NCBI GenBank assembly: GCA_958295665.1
Contig: OY282560.1
Span: 308,431,236 to 308,495,235, forward strand
DNA from: Tipula vernalis
Taxonomy: Eukaryota > Arthropoda > Insecta > Diptera > Tipulidae
Length of the DNA: 64,000 bases
Direction: 5' to 3'
Shown here one piece after another: positions 37,895-49,402 of this stretch. The notes below the pieces were generated by a model that was not told the DNA's origin, did no database searches, and saw only the letters and a list, made by a program, of their open reading frames with translations. A program made the translations under genes and the position numbers. Position 1 is the stretch's first letter. Every line of letters begins with the position of its first letter.

Positions 37895-38580
37895 CTACCA
37901 TTTCTTTCCGGCCTTGCATGTCGCTTTTTCAATCGGACTTTTCTGTTCATACTTTAGTATAGTTGAAACCTCGTTACATTTGCCGATGACTGTTCCTTTC
38001 TTGATGGTTTTCGTCTTATCCGAGAGATTTAGAGTCCTAATTGGTACTCTATGGTCGTTATTTGGTTTAACTAGGGCTTTTCCGATTATAATTTCCTTGG
38101 CTCCGTTCTTCTCTTCGTGAGCTTCAACAACCCACAACCTGGGTGACCCAGAACCTCCCTCCAATTTTCCCCATAGGATCGTCTCCGAATTCGGTGGCAG
38201 CTTTTCCCGATGATCAATAATAATTCGCCTGATAGTTGCTCCGGCACTGCTAGATTGAAGTGGCAACTCGATGTTATCGTAACTTAAAACTCCTCGTCCA
38301 ACATCCACCACGAAGCCATTTGCCCTCATGAAGTCCATCCCCATTATGACTTCATCCACAATATCTGCAATCAGCACTTCGTGTTGGAAAAGAGTTCTTC
38401 CGATCTTTATTTTCACGATCTTTTTTCCTTTTATTATTGAACTATCTCCAGTTGCTGTTTGTAACTTCAATCCATTAGCTGGTTGTACACCTCCATCGAT
38501 CAGATCTTTACGGACAATCGTGCGATTTGCTCCCATATCCAGGGTGATGATGCAATCCGTGCCATCAATGTCGCCTTTGA
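37895..38580 (-). pseudogene. Ty3/gypsy aspartic protease region, element B
   Basis: The active-site strand reads LDMGANRTIV at about 38505-38545, with the flap and second-strand region EVIMGMDFMRANGFVV further on. In the usual D-T/S-G-A motif the second position is Met, as in several gypsy lineages of arthropods. The frame stays open for 213 codons and then enters a linker toward the RT. Confidence 0.8.
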
Positions 38581-38667
38581 TTGTTAAGCTGTCACTGCCC
38601 CTTGCTACCTTCGAAACGCGGATGGAGGTTATGGGGCAATCGATTGTGGGAGTCAGCTTCTGCCCCT

Positions 38668-39135
38668 TTAAGCTGACTCTTTGTAGTTTAACGGCTCCGC
38701 CGTCATTTGGCCTTCTTGCCTAGCCAACGCCTGCTCCCCGCTTGGTCGTCGCTGCATAGGAGATGGTGATCTTCCCCTTTTTCTTCTTAATTCCCAGCAG
38801 TCCCGTGAGATGTGACCGATTTTATCACATGCCCAACATTTGATTTTGCCGCTTCCGTCTCGGTATCTTGGTGTTGACCGTTCTGTGTTTATGCTGGTAT
38901 CGATTTCCACTCGGCGTATTTTCATTGACGTTTTGGTAATGGCTTGTGCAGTTTCATTTGTTAACGCACAAGCGATGGTTTCCGCAAACGTTGCTTTAGG
39001 TGACAACATCACCGCCCTGCGTGTCTCTGGATCTAGAATGCCGTCAATGAATGCCTCAATTTTTAGCCTTTCCATATAATCGGCTGATGTACTGGTATGT
39101 GGTAGACGTACTAATCGCTCGATTGCTCGATTTAA
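38668..39135 (-). pseudogene. Ty3/gypsy gag C-terminal part, element B
   Basis: This encodes the capsid end (FIDGILDPETRRAV) and a single CCHC knuckle (CWACDKIGHISRDC) followed by a basic tail (RRKRGRSPSP). It is almost identical to the gag at 49850-50165, aligning at a constant offset of 11,026 bp, so both belong to the same family. The copy is cut at about 39130, where minisatellite DNA begins, so the N-terminal half of gag and the 5' LTR are gone. Confidence 0.9.
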
Positions 39136-39189
39136 GAAAATTCAATTTTATTGAAAATCACCTGAACTATAGACCACAAAATCAGGGCT

Positions 39190-39650
39190 CCAAAATCGAA
39201 AATCGGCATTTGTCATGTGGTTTTGTCGTCGGCCATCTGTCTTGTCGGCGATGTAGTTGTCGACCATCTTTCCTATCGGTGATGTGGTTGTGTCAACCAT
39301 CTGTCCTGTCGGCGATATGGTTGTGTCTGCCATCTGTTCTACACGCGATTTGGTTTTGTAGGCCATCTGCCTTGTCGGCGATGTGGTTGTCTCGGCCATC
39401 TGTCTTGTCGGCGATGTGGTTGTGTCGGCCATCTGTCCTATCGGCGAAGTGGGTGGTTTTGTCGGCCATCTGTCTTGTCGGCGATGTAGTTGTCGGCCAT
39501 CTGTCCTGTCGACGATGTGGTTGGGTCGGCCATCTGTCTTGTCGGCGATGTGGTTGGCTCGGCCATCTATCTTGTCGGCGATGTGGTTGTGTCGGCCATC
39601 TGTCTTGTCGGTGATGTAGTGGTCAGCGATGTGGCCGGTCGGCGAAATGG
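39190..39650. repeat. 33-bp minisatellite, about 13 imperfect copies
   Basis: The core GTCGGCCATCTGTC plus TTGTCGGCGATGTGG recurs roughly every 33 bp. The unit is a multiple of three, so all frames stay open and give 11-residue repeat ORFs on both strands (for example SAICLVGDVV). There is no start context or domain to suggest a protein. From 39651 to about 40200 I see nothing recognisable. Confidence 0.9.
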
Positions 39651-40203
39651 TTTTCGGCTATGTGACCCACACCCGTCTGTGTCATATATAGTTAGAAACG
39701 GATCAGAAAACTTCATGGAACCCAACAGTATAGGCCCACACCACTGTAATCAGTACACATGTCAGTTAGTGGAAAATTAATCCTATGTACCTATACAATG
39801 AACCTAAATTCCCCTAACCAAAACAATATAATATATTAAATATCTGTTAAACCTAATAAAAAATGATACAACAAGAGAGATTCCGCAATATAATATAATA
39901 CACTGTAATACAATATATCCAGTTTAATAATTTCACAAATAAAATTAGTAAAACTTACACAATTCATATAAACCGATACCTGGCAGCATCGCTAATTACC
40001 AGGCCACTTTTCCAAATTATCACACACTGTCAAAAAAAAACAAGTTTTTGATGCCCAATCGTATGCACAAGCAGCAAGTATGTGATTTCTTTTTGAGGTT
40101 ATGTTAACATTGATTAAATCTTTAGTTCGATTATGCACGAAATTACACAGATTTAGTTTAGTCACAAAAACTAAATATCGAACTCGTAAAAATTCCGGAG
40201 TGA

Positions 40204-40461
40204 TTAAAAACCACGAATTTTTTGACATCTACAACTATCAAAATTGTCATTAAAATTTCTTTTTTGTTGGAATTGGTAAATCTTGCAAAAAATCTCGTTT
40301 TGTAAAAATTGATTTAAATCCAAAGATAAATGATTTATTCTGCCTTGATGATTTAAATTATTTGTTTTGACAGTAAATTGATTTATTTTATCCAATCGAA
40401 CTCCATATAAATTTCGGAGAGGAAAGACGTTAATGATCGACCACTCCAGAACTTGATCCAA
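40204..40461 (-). pseudogene. Possible scrap of a paralogue of the neighbouring unknown gene
   Basis: The 85-codon minus ORF contains LQNEIFCKIYQFQQK, which resembles IIDLYCKICQIQEQ at the C-terminus of the gene at 40764-42704, at a similar distance from the end. It lies about 300 bp downstream of that gene on the same strand and continues, after a frame change, into a second short ORF (39992-40228). The similarity is short, so tandem duplication with decay is only a suggestion. Confidence 0.25.
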
Positions 40462-40763
40462 AAATTATTTAAAAATCCCATTTCCTAATTGGCTAAGGAA
40501 TAGACAAGTTCCAGCCTACTTTAGAATCTCATTTCAAACGCAATTGATGAATTTCATCGTAATCGGTTATTCGTGGCCATCTTTCAGAATTTTATCCAAA
40601 AATCATTTTAGAATTCCATTTCCATTCCGCATCTCAAATTTAACTAAAATCGATTAACGAGTTTTTTTTTCAATTAATCGATTAGTCGTAGGATACTAAC
40701 CCCTAAAAACTTGAATATTAAAAAGACAATTTCAATTCATCCCGTTTTATAAAAAATCAAATT

Positions 40764-42704
40764 TTATTCATAAAATTCGTAATCAGACTTTTCCTGTTCT
40801 TGAATCTGACATATTTTGCAATACAAATCAATAATTTTATTAGTATATACATCACGAATTTCCAATTTGGAGTTTTGTTCGTCTATTGTAAATTTGATAT
40901 TGTTTAAAAATATCCGATTGAAACAATTTACTTGTTGGCTTATTTCAAACTTTTGTTTACTATTAAAACGGAATTCATTTGTATTTGATATACGAATTTC
41001 TTTCAAAATAAATTCGAACATGGATAGCCATGTATCTTCGTCTTCAAATGCATGTAATTCCTAAAATATAAAATTGGAAATGTTTAATAATAAATGTGTA
41101 TTGGATTTTAAAATACTTTTGCCCTTACGCTTATCTTCCCTATATTATTAAGTAGTTGCCAGTTACGGCAAGTATATTCTAAAGAACAAAAATATAAAGA
41201 GATCATCGGTTCTATGTTACATTGTTCCAAATTCTCTAACACATTTAAATCAACTTTTATGCGCCAAATATTTATCGCAGGAACTTTTAAATTATCGAAA
41301 ATTCTGTAATCATTCAAATTACATTCGTCTATGTGTAAATTAAATGTAAAGTTGTCAAATGTGATTGTTTTTAATTCTGCCACGAAACCTTCGATGAAAT
41401 TGAAAGTATTTTTCCCTTTTAAATTAATGTCCACTTGTTTATTAGCGGCTATAATTCTATTGGGCTCGAAAATGGACACATTGTTTATCCATCTGTAATT
41501 CGTGTCTAAGTGGATTGTGTGAACATTTCTTGATTCAATTAAACCTACAAATAATGATAAACTCATTTTATCGAAACCCATTCCATCAATCCGATAATGT
41601 ACATTAAATCTCTCCTGTAATATCTTAAGAACATCGATTTCTTCTGTTAGTTTAATAGTGTCTCCAACATGACCTAATAGTAATGGAGACATATCCAAAG
41701 TTTCAAAAAAATTTTGAAATTCATATACCAAATAAGAGGTTAGAAGTTCTGACAGTATAATATTATTGGTAACCATATATTCATGTATGCTTAAGTGATT
41801 ATTTTTAATGAGTTTCGGAAGTACTCGTTTTATCATAAAGTCAATTTCATCATTTAAATGATTTGATTTGGACGGGTCACGAACATCGTTAATTGCTAAT
41901 CTTAATGATAGTAGATCCATAATATCTAGGGCACCGGCGTAATTAAGCGTTCCGAGATGGCTGAGGATTATTGGTAATGTAGAATATAAGTCATCACTTA
42001 AATGGGTTTTTTGCAGGAAATAAGATTGTTGCCACCGAAAACCAAACGCCATGAAGAGTGAATTGTAATATATATAATGTTTTTTAAATTCTTGAACAAT
42101 ATCTAATTTTGCACTAACACTTTGGTGAAACGAAGCCACTTTAATTCGGTGGTCACCGTAAACAGAATATCCAAGTTTCGTTTGAATTTTTAAAATATAC
42201 GCTTCTAAGTGGTGGAATTTAATAAATCTCTGAAAATAAATGTTAAATACTAATGACATTTTCGCTTAATTATCTCATTTTGGATTTTTTTACCTTCATA
42301 ATAAAAAAATGTATTGCTCCTGTAAATAAGGTAGGATTTTCCTCCCATGGAAATGAAAATTGTGAGTTTTTAATTGAGTCACGCAGGAAATTGAGCTGAT
42401 CTTTAGTTGCACGTAATAAAATAATCAGGCGCATTTCAAACAGGTTACTTCTAATTTGCAATTTATGCTCGTACATTTCCCAATCACTGTTTATAAACAT
42501 CTTATTCATAATCTTTTCCCATTTATTTATTATCGATGTGTGAACAAAAAATGAGCACGGAACCCCCTCTGTTTAAGTCAAATTAACACTTATAAATAAA
42601 ATACGTTGCGAAATAAAATGAAATAAAAACTTACCAGGTTCCCAATTCTTATTCCATGAGGATAAGGGATTTAAGAACCCCAATTTCCATTCAAATTTAT
42701 CCAT
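40764..42704 (-). CDS. Unrecognised four-exon gene, 580 aa
   Basis: Minus-strand exons 42704-42635, 42568-42294, 42229-41129 and 41060-40764 join in frame. All introns are short (64-68 bp) and GT-AG, with polypyrimidine-like acceptors (TTTTCAG, TTTTAG). The ATG opens MDKFEWKLGFLNPLSSW; the stop follows SDYEFYE. No signal peptide or membrane segment is evident. The middle (residues ~110-360) looks helical and rich in Leu, Ile and Asn. Residues ~350-480 have recurring strand-like hydrophobic patterns (HTIHLDTNYRW, LKTITFDNFTFNL, AINIWRIKVDLNVLE) that faintly recall leucine-rich repeats. I do not recognise a family. Intact splicing over 1,743 coding bases among dead transposons argues for a real, possibly lineage-specific gene. 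It could instead be part of an unknown mobile element. Confidence 0.72.
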
Positions 42705-42956
42705 ATTAACTAGTTTCTTTAATACAACTCGCAAACACAAATTCTAAATATATTGTCTAAAATAAAATGGTAGAACATTAGTATTTAAGTATAGATATTT
42801 TGAACTCTTATCAGTGACGTCACATTCACAATTTTATCAAAAGAATTGGTATCTTTTTATTGAAAGTATCAACAACAAACATAAATTCCGTTCTTATTTG
42901 GTAGATACAAATATGAAATGAAATGTGTACGATAACAACATAATTCGGAATGATAT

Positions 42957-43210
42957 CAAAGGGCCGAATGTCGAAGGGCCGAATGTCGAAGGGCCGAATT
43001 TCAAAGGGCCGAATGTGTCGAAGGGCCGAATGTCGAAGGGCCGAATGTCGAAGGGCCGAATTTATCGAAGGGCCGAAAGTGTCGAAGGGCCGAATGTCGA
43101 AGGGCCGAATGTCGAAGGGCCGAATGGATCGAAGGGCCGAATGGGTCGAAGGGCCGAATGGGTCGAAGGGCTGAATGGGTCGAAGGGCCGAATGGGTCGA
43201 AGGGCCGAAT
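42957..43210 (+). repeat. Subterminal minisatellite, left arm of the foldback element
   Basis: About 15 copies of GTCGAAGGGCCGAAT with 0-3 bp spacers, ending in a poly-T run. Later copies share a GG spacer (GAATGGGTCG), showing local amplification of variants. Confidence 0.95.
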
Positions 43211-43927
43211 TTTTTTTTTTTTTTGTTTTGTTTTTAGAAATATAATTTTTAAAATTTGTTGTTTTAAGAAATATTTGGTAATTTTTTTTTTGTCAAATAT
43301 AAATTAATTTTTTATGAATTTATGTATTTTATTATATTTGATCTTTGGATATTCTATCGACAAAAATATTGCATTAATTGAGGTTGTTTATATTTTGCGT
43401 TCCTTTTGATATTATCAAGTGAAAAAATATTTGTACATAATAGGTATTTTACCAAAACCAAGTCTTATTATATCAATAAAAATGGAGTATATATGTAGGT
43501 ATACACATATGTATTACTTTTGTAGTATAACCGGCTCTATAATAACAAAAGGCGAAGGTTATTTTTTTCAAATATGCGTACCAAATGTAAATAGATTTTA
43601 AATAAGAAAAAGGAATTTTGTCATAAAATGTCATAAAATTCGTTCATTTACCAACGATGTTATTTTCGAGAACATTATATAGTTTATTACTATTGTTTTA
43701 GAAAAAAAAAAAAAAGTAAATAATGAATCCTAATTATCGGTCGGCTTTCTTTCAATCTCACTATACGATGTATTTTTTTCTCTACACGACGAACACATAA
43801 CAAACAAAGAGATGGAAAGATTTTTAAAGGGTGGATCTACAAAAAAGAGTTTTATTGATGTTTTCCATTCATCCAATCAGAAATTACAACATTATGTATT
43901 TGGGTAATCCTTTTATTCTATATAATC

Positions 43928-44080
43928 CGCTCCTACGTGCGGCACGCAGTGCGACATGTTTGCTGATCCCGGCTCCTACGTCCCCCGAAGCTCAAATCTA
44001 AAGCCCCCTCGGAGGGCTAAGCGGGGGGGAGCGCAGCGACCTCCCGCGTGCCCGTGAGAGTTACCGAAGCCGTTAGCCTC
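43928..44080. other. GC-rich patch in the foldback loop
   Basis: A stretch of about 150 bp is markedly GC-rich (for example GCCCCCTCGGAGGGC, a perfect inverted repeat around a T, and AAGCGGGGGGGAGCGCAGCG) amid DNA that is otherwise mostly A and T. The word CTCCTACGT occurs twice. No ORF, tRNA or rRNA match was recognised. It has no counterpart in the arms. Confidence 0.7.
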
Positions 44081-45226
44081 TACAATTCCAAGTTAAATTA
44101 GTCGATGTCATTTTTCTTCAATTTATTTTGTTCAGAATAAAGAAAAAATAGTACGGGAAATTGTTATGCAAGATTTTATATTGCAATATTTTATAATTGC
44201 AACTTTTTGTAATTGCAATATGTTGTAATGCAAAATTTACATACCAAAGTCAGTTTTCCTATGTCCCTTATTTTAAGTTGATTTTTTATATGAGTAGGCA
44301 TTTATCTACTTACATCAAGATGGTTCAGATTCAATTAATAAAAAACAAATTGTAATAATTACACAAATTTTATTTAAAATTATAATTCCGGAAGTTAGTT
44401 TCTCTTCTTGAGCTTTTCTTCTTTTTCTAGATATATTTGTCCATGATGCAAATAGGTATATAGAATAACCAAAACACATAATACAACATTATTTATTTAT
44501 GATTTATTCATGGACACATCAATAAAACTCTTTTTTGTAGATCCACAGTTGAAAAATCTTTACATCCCTTTTTTTATGTATTTATCGTGTAGAGCAAAAT
44601 AATACATTTTCGTATAATGAGATTGAAAGAAAGCCGACCGATAATTAGGATATTTTGTTCCAAAAGACAAATTCCACCACTTAATTTTTGTTTTTCTAAA
44701 ACAATAGTAATAAACTATATAATGGTCTAGAAAATAACATCGTTCGAAAAGAATGAATATTATCATCAGTTTAAAGAACAGAAGTAAATTGAATTTTTAT
44801 GACATTTTATGACAAAATTCCGTTTTCTTATTTAAAATCTATTTACATTTGGTACGCATATTAGAAAAAAATAACCTTCGCCTTTTGTTATTATATACGA
44901 GCGGGTTATACTACAAAAGTAATACATATGTGTATACCTACATATATATTCCATTTATATTGATATAATAAGACTTGGTTTTGGTAAAATACCTATTACG
45001 TACAAATATTTTTTCACTTGATAACTCCAAGGAACGCAAAATATAAACAACCTCAATTAATGCAATATTTTTGTCGATAGAATATCCAAAGATCAAATAT
45101 AATAAAATACATAAATTCATAAGAAATTAATTTATATTTGACAAAAAAAAAATTACCAAATATTTCTTAAAACAACAAATTTTAAAAATTATATTTCTAA
45201 AAACAAAACAAAAAAAAAAAAAAAAA

Positions 45227-45463
45227 ATTCGGCCCTTCCACCCATTCGGCCCTTCGACCCATTCGGCCCTTCGACCTATTCGGCCCTTCGATATTCGGCC
45301 CTTTGACACTTTCGGCCCTTCGACACATTCGGCCCTTCGACATTCGGCCCTTCGACATTCGGCCCTTCGATACATTCGGCCCTTCGACCCATTCGGCCCT
45401 TCGACATTCGGCCCTTCGACATTCGGCCCTTCGACATTCGGCCCTTCGAAATTCGGCCCTTTG
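45227..45463 (-). repeat. Subterminal minisatellite, right arm of the foldback element
   Basis: Inverted counterpart (ATTCGGCCCTTCGAC), again with an A-rich run on the inner side. Copy order and spacers differ from the left arm, so the two arrays have changed independently while the neighbouring unique arm sequence remained highly similar. Confidence 0.95.
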
Positions 45464-45481
45464 TACCCATTCCCATAATTC

Positions 45482-46740
45482 CTATCTATAAATTGAACTA
45501 CGTTTATTTAGCTTTTTGCGATCACCTAAACAATAAAAGGAAGAGTGAGTCCAATTAGTACTCTCTCTCAAGGTTACATATTTATATTTCAGTGGTCTAT
45601 TCGGTATAATCGATGCGATTAGCTTATGGTAATTAAAACAATATTCACAAAGAGCCTAGACTCTAACTCTTATTATTCCCTCTGAATGACCGTATCGAAG
45701 CAACGTACGCCTTTAATCTGAGTTCATGTGAAAAATGTATTTGTCTCACTGGAAATTTTAAAGTGGTTCAGCTTCCGAAATCTATAAAAGATGGTAGTCG
45801 TCTTGGAGAATTTTTGAAATCCTGCGAGAGTATAGTGCAAGATGTACGAGGGCATACATATATCACCGATGGGCTGTGTTGTTAGGTAACCCACCAGTAA
45901 ATGTTTAGATATTGGTACCATAGCAGCTCGCTGAACATATCTCTCCTACTGGATGGACCATTAGAATTAGGATTATTAACATGGTCTTCGCTGCGGGTGG
46001 CTCTGGTGGTTGTATGTTAATAATGAGACGCCATTATTAATTCATACAAACTCCAGTCGGTGACCTTTCGATGCTCGGTACTGGTAATAAACAACATTAT
46101 GCACAACTTGTTGAAGCGTATTCCATTGGCGTTAGCAAACTACTCACAAGTGCTTGTATCTACTCGCAACTACTAATGCTCAATTGATGATGTAGTTGTT
46201 AGAAGTCGTTATGCATATAATTAACGAGAGAGGGATTTTAGTTTAAAAAATTCTAATAGATGGCTCTATACCAATTTTGGTTGTTTAAAATGTCATTTTT
46301 AACCCTAATCCAACCAAGGTGTGTCTTTTTGGCTCATTTGATAAATTAATTTAGTTATAAACTTGTGTGTATTTTATTTTTAAACATTTCCATACAACGT
46401 ATGTACTTCACATCTATCCATTCTCTGCAAAAATTTAGTAAATTATTTGTTTAGAATTTGAATTTACTGACATAACAAAAATATCTTGGTTCGATTAGGG
46501 TTAAAAACAAATGATTTTTGTTTATGTTTGTGATACGACGCGCAATTATTAAAACGAAAAAATATTTTAATTATTTTATTGAACAACGTATTTATATTAA
46601 TAATTAATAATTTATAAAATCTAGCAGTTTTATTTAAATTGAGGTTATGTTTTACTACTGTCACAAAAATTTGCGTTCCATTGAACATCTACTGACAAGT
46701 ACTTGGCAGTAGCAAATTGTTTCCAATGGAACACAGTGAA
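45482..46740. other. Intergenic stretch without recognised gene
   Basis: No coding domain or transposon end was found. A short hairpin (TTAATAATG, six-base loop, CATTATTAA) lies near 46017-46041. The small ORFs here have no recognisable content. Confidence 0.5.
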
Positions 46741-46820
46741 TAATATCGAGCAAGAAATCTCTGAATGGAGAATAAAATATAATTCATCGAATGATTCCGT
46801 AAATGCGTTGCTCGAAATAC

Positions 46821-49271
46821 TTAAGGAGGTATAAGAACCTTAAAAAGAACTCCAATTAAAACTATGAGTCGTTTGTCGTTTCGAATGTACCACGGTGCAT
46901 TAACAATACATCGCACGATTTTATTTTGAGCTGTTTGTATGATTTTGATATTTGTCCTCTTGGCACAACCCCAAAGTTGACTACCATATGGCCATACAGG
47001 TTTCAGAATTTGTTTGTATAACAGCAGTATGTTATGAATCGCCAGTTCAGATTGTCTCCCTAGGAGCCAATGCATTTTTCTAAATTTTTTGTTTAGTTCT
47101 TCTCTCTTCTTTTCTATGTGTTCCTTCCATTTAAGTTTAGCATCTAAAGTTATGCCAAGATATTTAGCAGTGTTCGCATGCGGTACTACTATCGAGTTTA
47201 TCATTATTGGTATATGATTAACTTTTAGATGTGTAAAGTTTACTTGGATGGATTTTGCTTCATTTAATTTAATTCGCTATTTCTTTGTCCAATTACGTAT
47301 CAGGTTAATAGCCTTCTGTAATTTACTAGTGGAGTCATTGATGTTTTTTGCTGTTTCAAGTATGGCCGTGTCATCGGCAAAAGTCGCCATTGTTTGGAGA
47401 TAAAGAATTGAAGCTCCTGCTGTAATCCTTTTTAGTTGGGAATATTCATTCTCATACTTTACTCGGAAATGTCTCTCTGATATGTATGATTTTAGAATTT
47501 GAAAAAATTGCTCCGAAAGATCTCGGTGAAGTTTGAATTCTAACCCCTGGTGCCATACTTTGTCAAATGCTTGCGCTACATCAAGGAATATAGTTGAGCA
47601 TATTTGTTTGCTTTCTAATGATTTCTCGATTACATCAGTAACTCGATGTATTTGTTCTATCGTAGAATGTTTTTCCCTAAATCCAAACTGATGTGAGGGG
47701 ATAAGATTCCTTTCTTCGATAATTGGTTTTAATCTTTTAAGAAGAACTTTTTCAAATAGTTTCGATAATGTTGCTAGCAGAGAAATTGGCCTATATGAAG
47801 CTTTATCGTTCGGAGGTTTGTTCGACTTAAGTATCATAGTTACTTCTGCAACTTTCCATTGTCTTGGTACATATCTTTGTCAAAATGCTGCATTGATTAT
47901 ATGCACTAGTTTCCTCAACGCTTTCTCCGGTAACACTTTTATTGTCTGACCCGTTATGAGATCATATCCTGGAGCCTTATACGCATTCAGATTATTCTTG
48001 ATTTCCCATTTTAGCTCTTTCAATGTTATAGGTGAAATTTTTATTTCATCCTGTTTATTTATCATGGTAATATTTTCCTCTTCCGTTTGTTTTGGGTAAG
48101 GTTGGAATGTTTCTTCAAGGTGATTTGCAAACAAATCTGCTTTTTGTTTAGCATTTCGAGCCCAATTTGCTTTCCATAATGAATAATCAGTTTTTTTTTG
48201 CCCAGTTAGAGTGCTGAGGTATTTATTAACTGACTGATTTTTAATGTCTTTTATTAGATATTTTAATTTGTTACACAATTGATTAAATACCCTCTTATTT
48301 TCCGGGTTCGTTATTTTTGCCAATTCTTCGGTGTTTTTCTTTTATTTTTAAGAAGTTCTCTCACTTCCTCTGGATAGCTAAAATTGCGCTTCATTTCCTG
48401 ATTGTTATTAGGAGTGCTTCCCCACGCAGCACTTTGGATATTATGGATGAGCTTATCTAGTTCGTCTTCTATTTGGACTGGTCCCTGTATTGGGTTCTGC
48501 AGATTAATTCTTCCTGTTAACCGTGTTTGGAAGAGATCCCAATTGGTTTTGAAGCTCGTTAATTTCGGGTTGCTCTCTTTCATAATAATTGTTTGGCTAA
48601 GTATCATAATTACTGGTGAATGATCTGATGATAGACTTCCACTATTCTCTAAATGGATATAATTATCTGAAATCCCTCTTGTAATAAAGAAGTCTATAAT
48701 ATCTGGAGTATTAGTCATATCCGAGGGCCAGTAGGTTGGTGTACCGCCCGAGTGAAAATCGTATTTTAGTTGTTTGCCTGCTGCGAACAGTTATTTTCCT
48801 TTAGCGGTCGTTAACCGTGATCCCCAATAGGTGTTTCTTGCATTATAGTCACCTCTCCAATTAAAAAGGCACTTCCTAGTGTTTTGAGAAGATTAGTATA
48901 ATTTACTTGTTTAAGATTGTATCTTGGGGGGTAATAGATTGCTGAGATACTGCAGGTTTAGTATTGTTTAATTGTATTTTGATTGTTGTGACTTGCATGG
49001 AAAGCTTCTCAATTTTAAGTTCTTCGTTATGCTTTATATAATCTTTTATGAGGATAGCTGATCCACCTCTAGCTTTGTTCTCTGGATGTAATGCATGGTA
49101 GCAATTATATCCTTTTATTTTACAGAATGAAGTTTTGGTGAAATGAGTTTCTGATATAAGACATACGAGTATATCTATATAATGCATGTTTAAAAATATA
49201 TCTACATAGTTCTTGAATGTGATGCAATAGCCATTTGCATTCCAGGTTACAATTCGTAATGTTTTATTCAT
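46821..49271 (-). pseudogene. Jockey-type non-LTR ORF2 (endonuclease and RT), decayed
   Basis: Minus-strand order: endonuclease start (RIVTWNANG, LISETHFTKTSF, ARGGSAILIKD) at 48903-49271. Endonuclease end (TPDIIDFFITRG, SSDHSPVIM) at 48570-48718. RT at 47277-48323 (YRPISLLATLSKLFEKVL, FGFREKHST, IFLDVAQAFDKVWHQGL, FADDTAIL). C-terminal region (TAKYLGITLDAKLKWKEHI, YGSQLWGCA) at 46821-47204. Several frameshifts occur. The PQGS-type motif between AG and FADD has been deleted. No poly(A) tract is visible at the left end. Its ORF1 zinc-knuckle part is fused to a gypsy gag just to the right. Confidence 0.9.
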
Positions 49272-49402
49272 TTCTTTGGTTTATAGTTAGATTTTATATA
49301 ATTTATATTTTGATACACTCGATCAAGGTTTTCTTCTACTTTTTTATTGAAACTAGTTTGTGATTTCATTCCTTCTAGTGCGTTCTGCAGGCTCATTTCC
49401 TG

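Larger units (their letters stand above)
42947..45473. mobile_element. 2.5-kb foldback DNA element with ~0.95-kb arms
   Basis: The arms 42947-~43875 and ~44510-45473 are inverted copies, and a perfect 8-bp duplication (CATAATTC, 42939-42946 and 45474-45481) flanks them. The tip is GGAATG, four variable bases, then CAAAGGGCCGAATG. Then come a minisatellite, a poly-T/A tract and about 650 bp of AT-rich unique sequence. The loop (~43876-44510) has no ORF. Eight-bp duplications occur with hAT and P-type elements; foldback P relatives such as Galileo have similarly long arms, but no transposase is present to decide. Confidence 0.92.

Noticed and set aside
39051..39619. 187-codon repeat ORF with SAICLVGDVV units
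   Set aside because: Product of the 33-bp minisatellite, open on both strands; no start context or domain.
42957..43210. Regularly spaced GGGCCGAAT repeats as a CRISPR or repeat-protein gene
   Set aside because: The array is mirrored in the opposite arm of a foldback element, and its open frames follow from the 15-18-bp unit.
43928..44080. Bacterial DNA or an rRNA/tRNA piece in the GC-rich patch
   Set aside because: No recognisable gene, cloverleaf or rRNA motif; composition alone is not enough.
45724..45921. 65-codon ORF as a small gene
   Set aside because: No domain, splice or codon evidence; isolated short frame in intergenic DNA.
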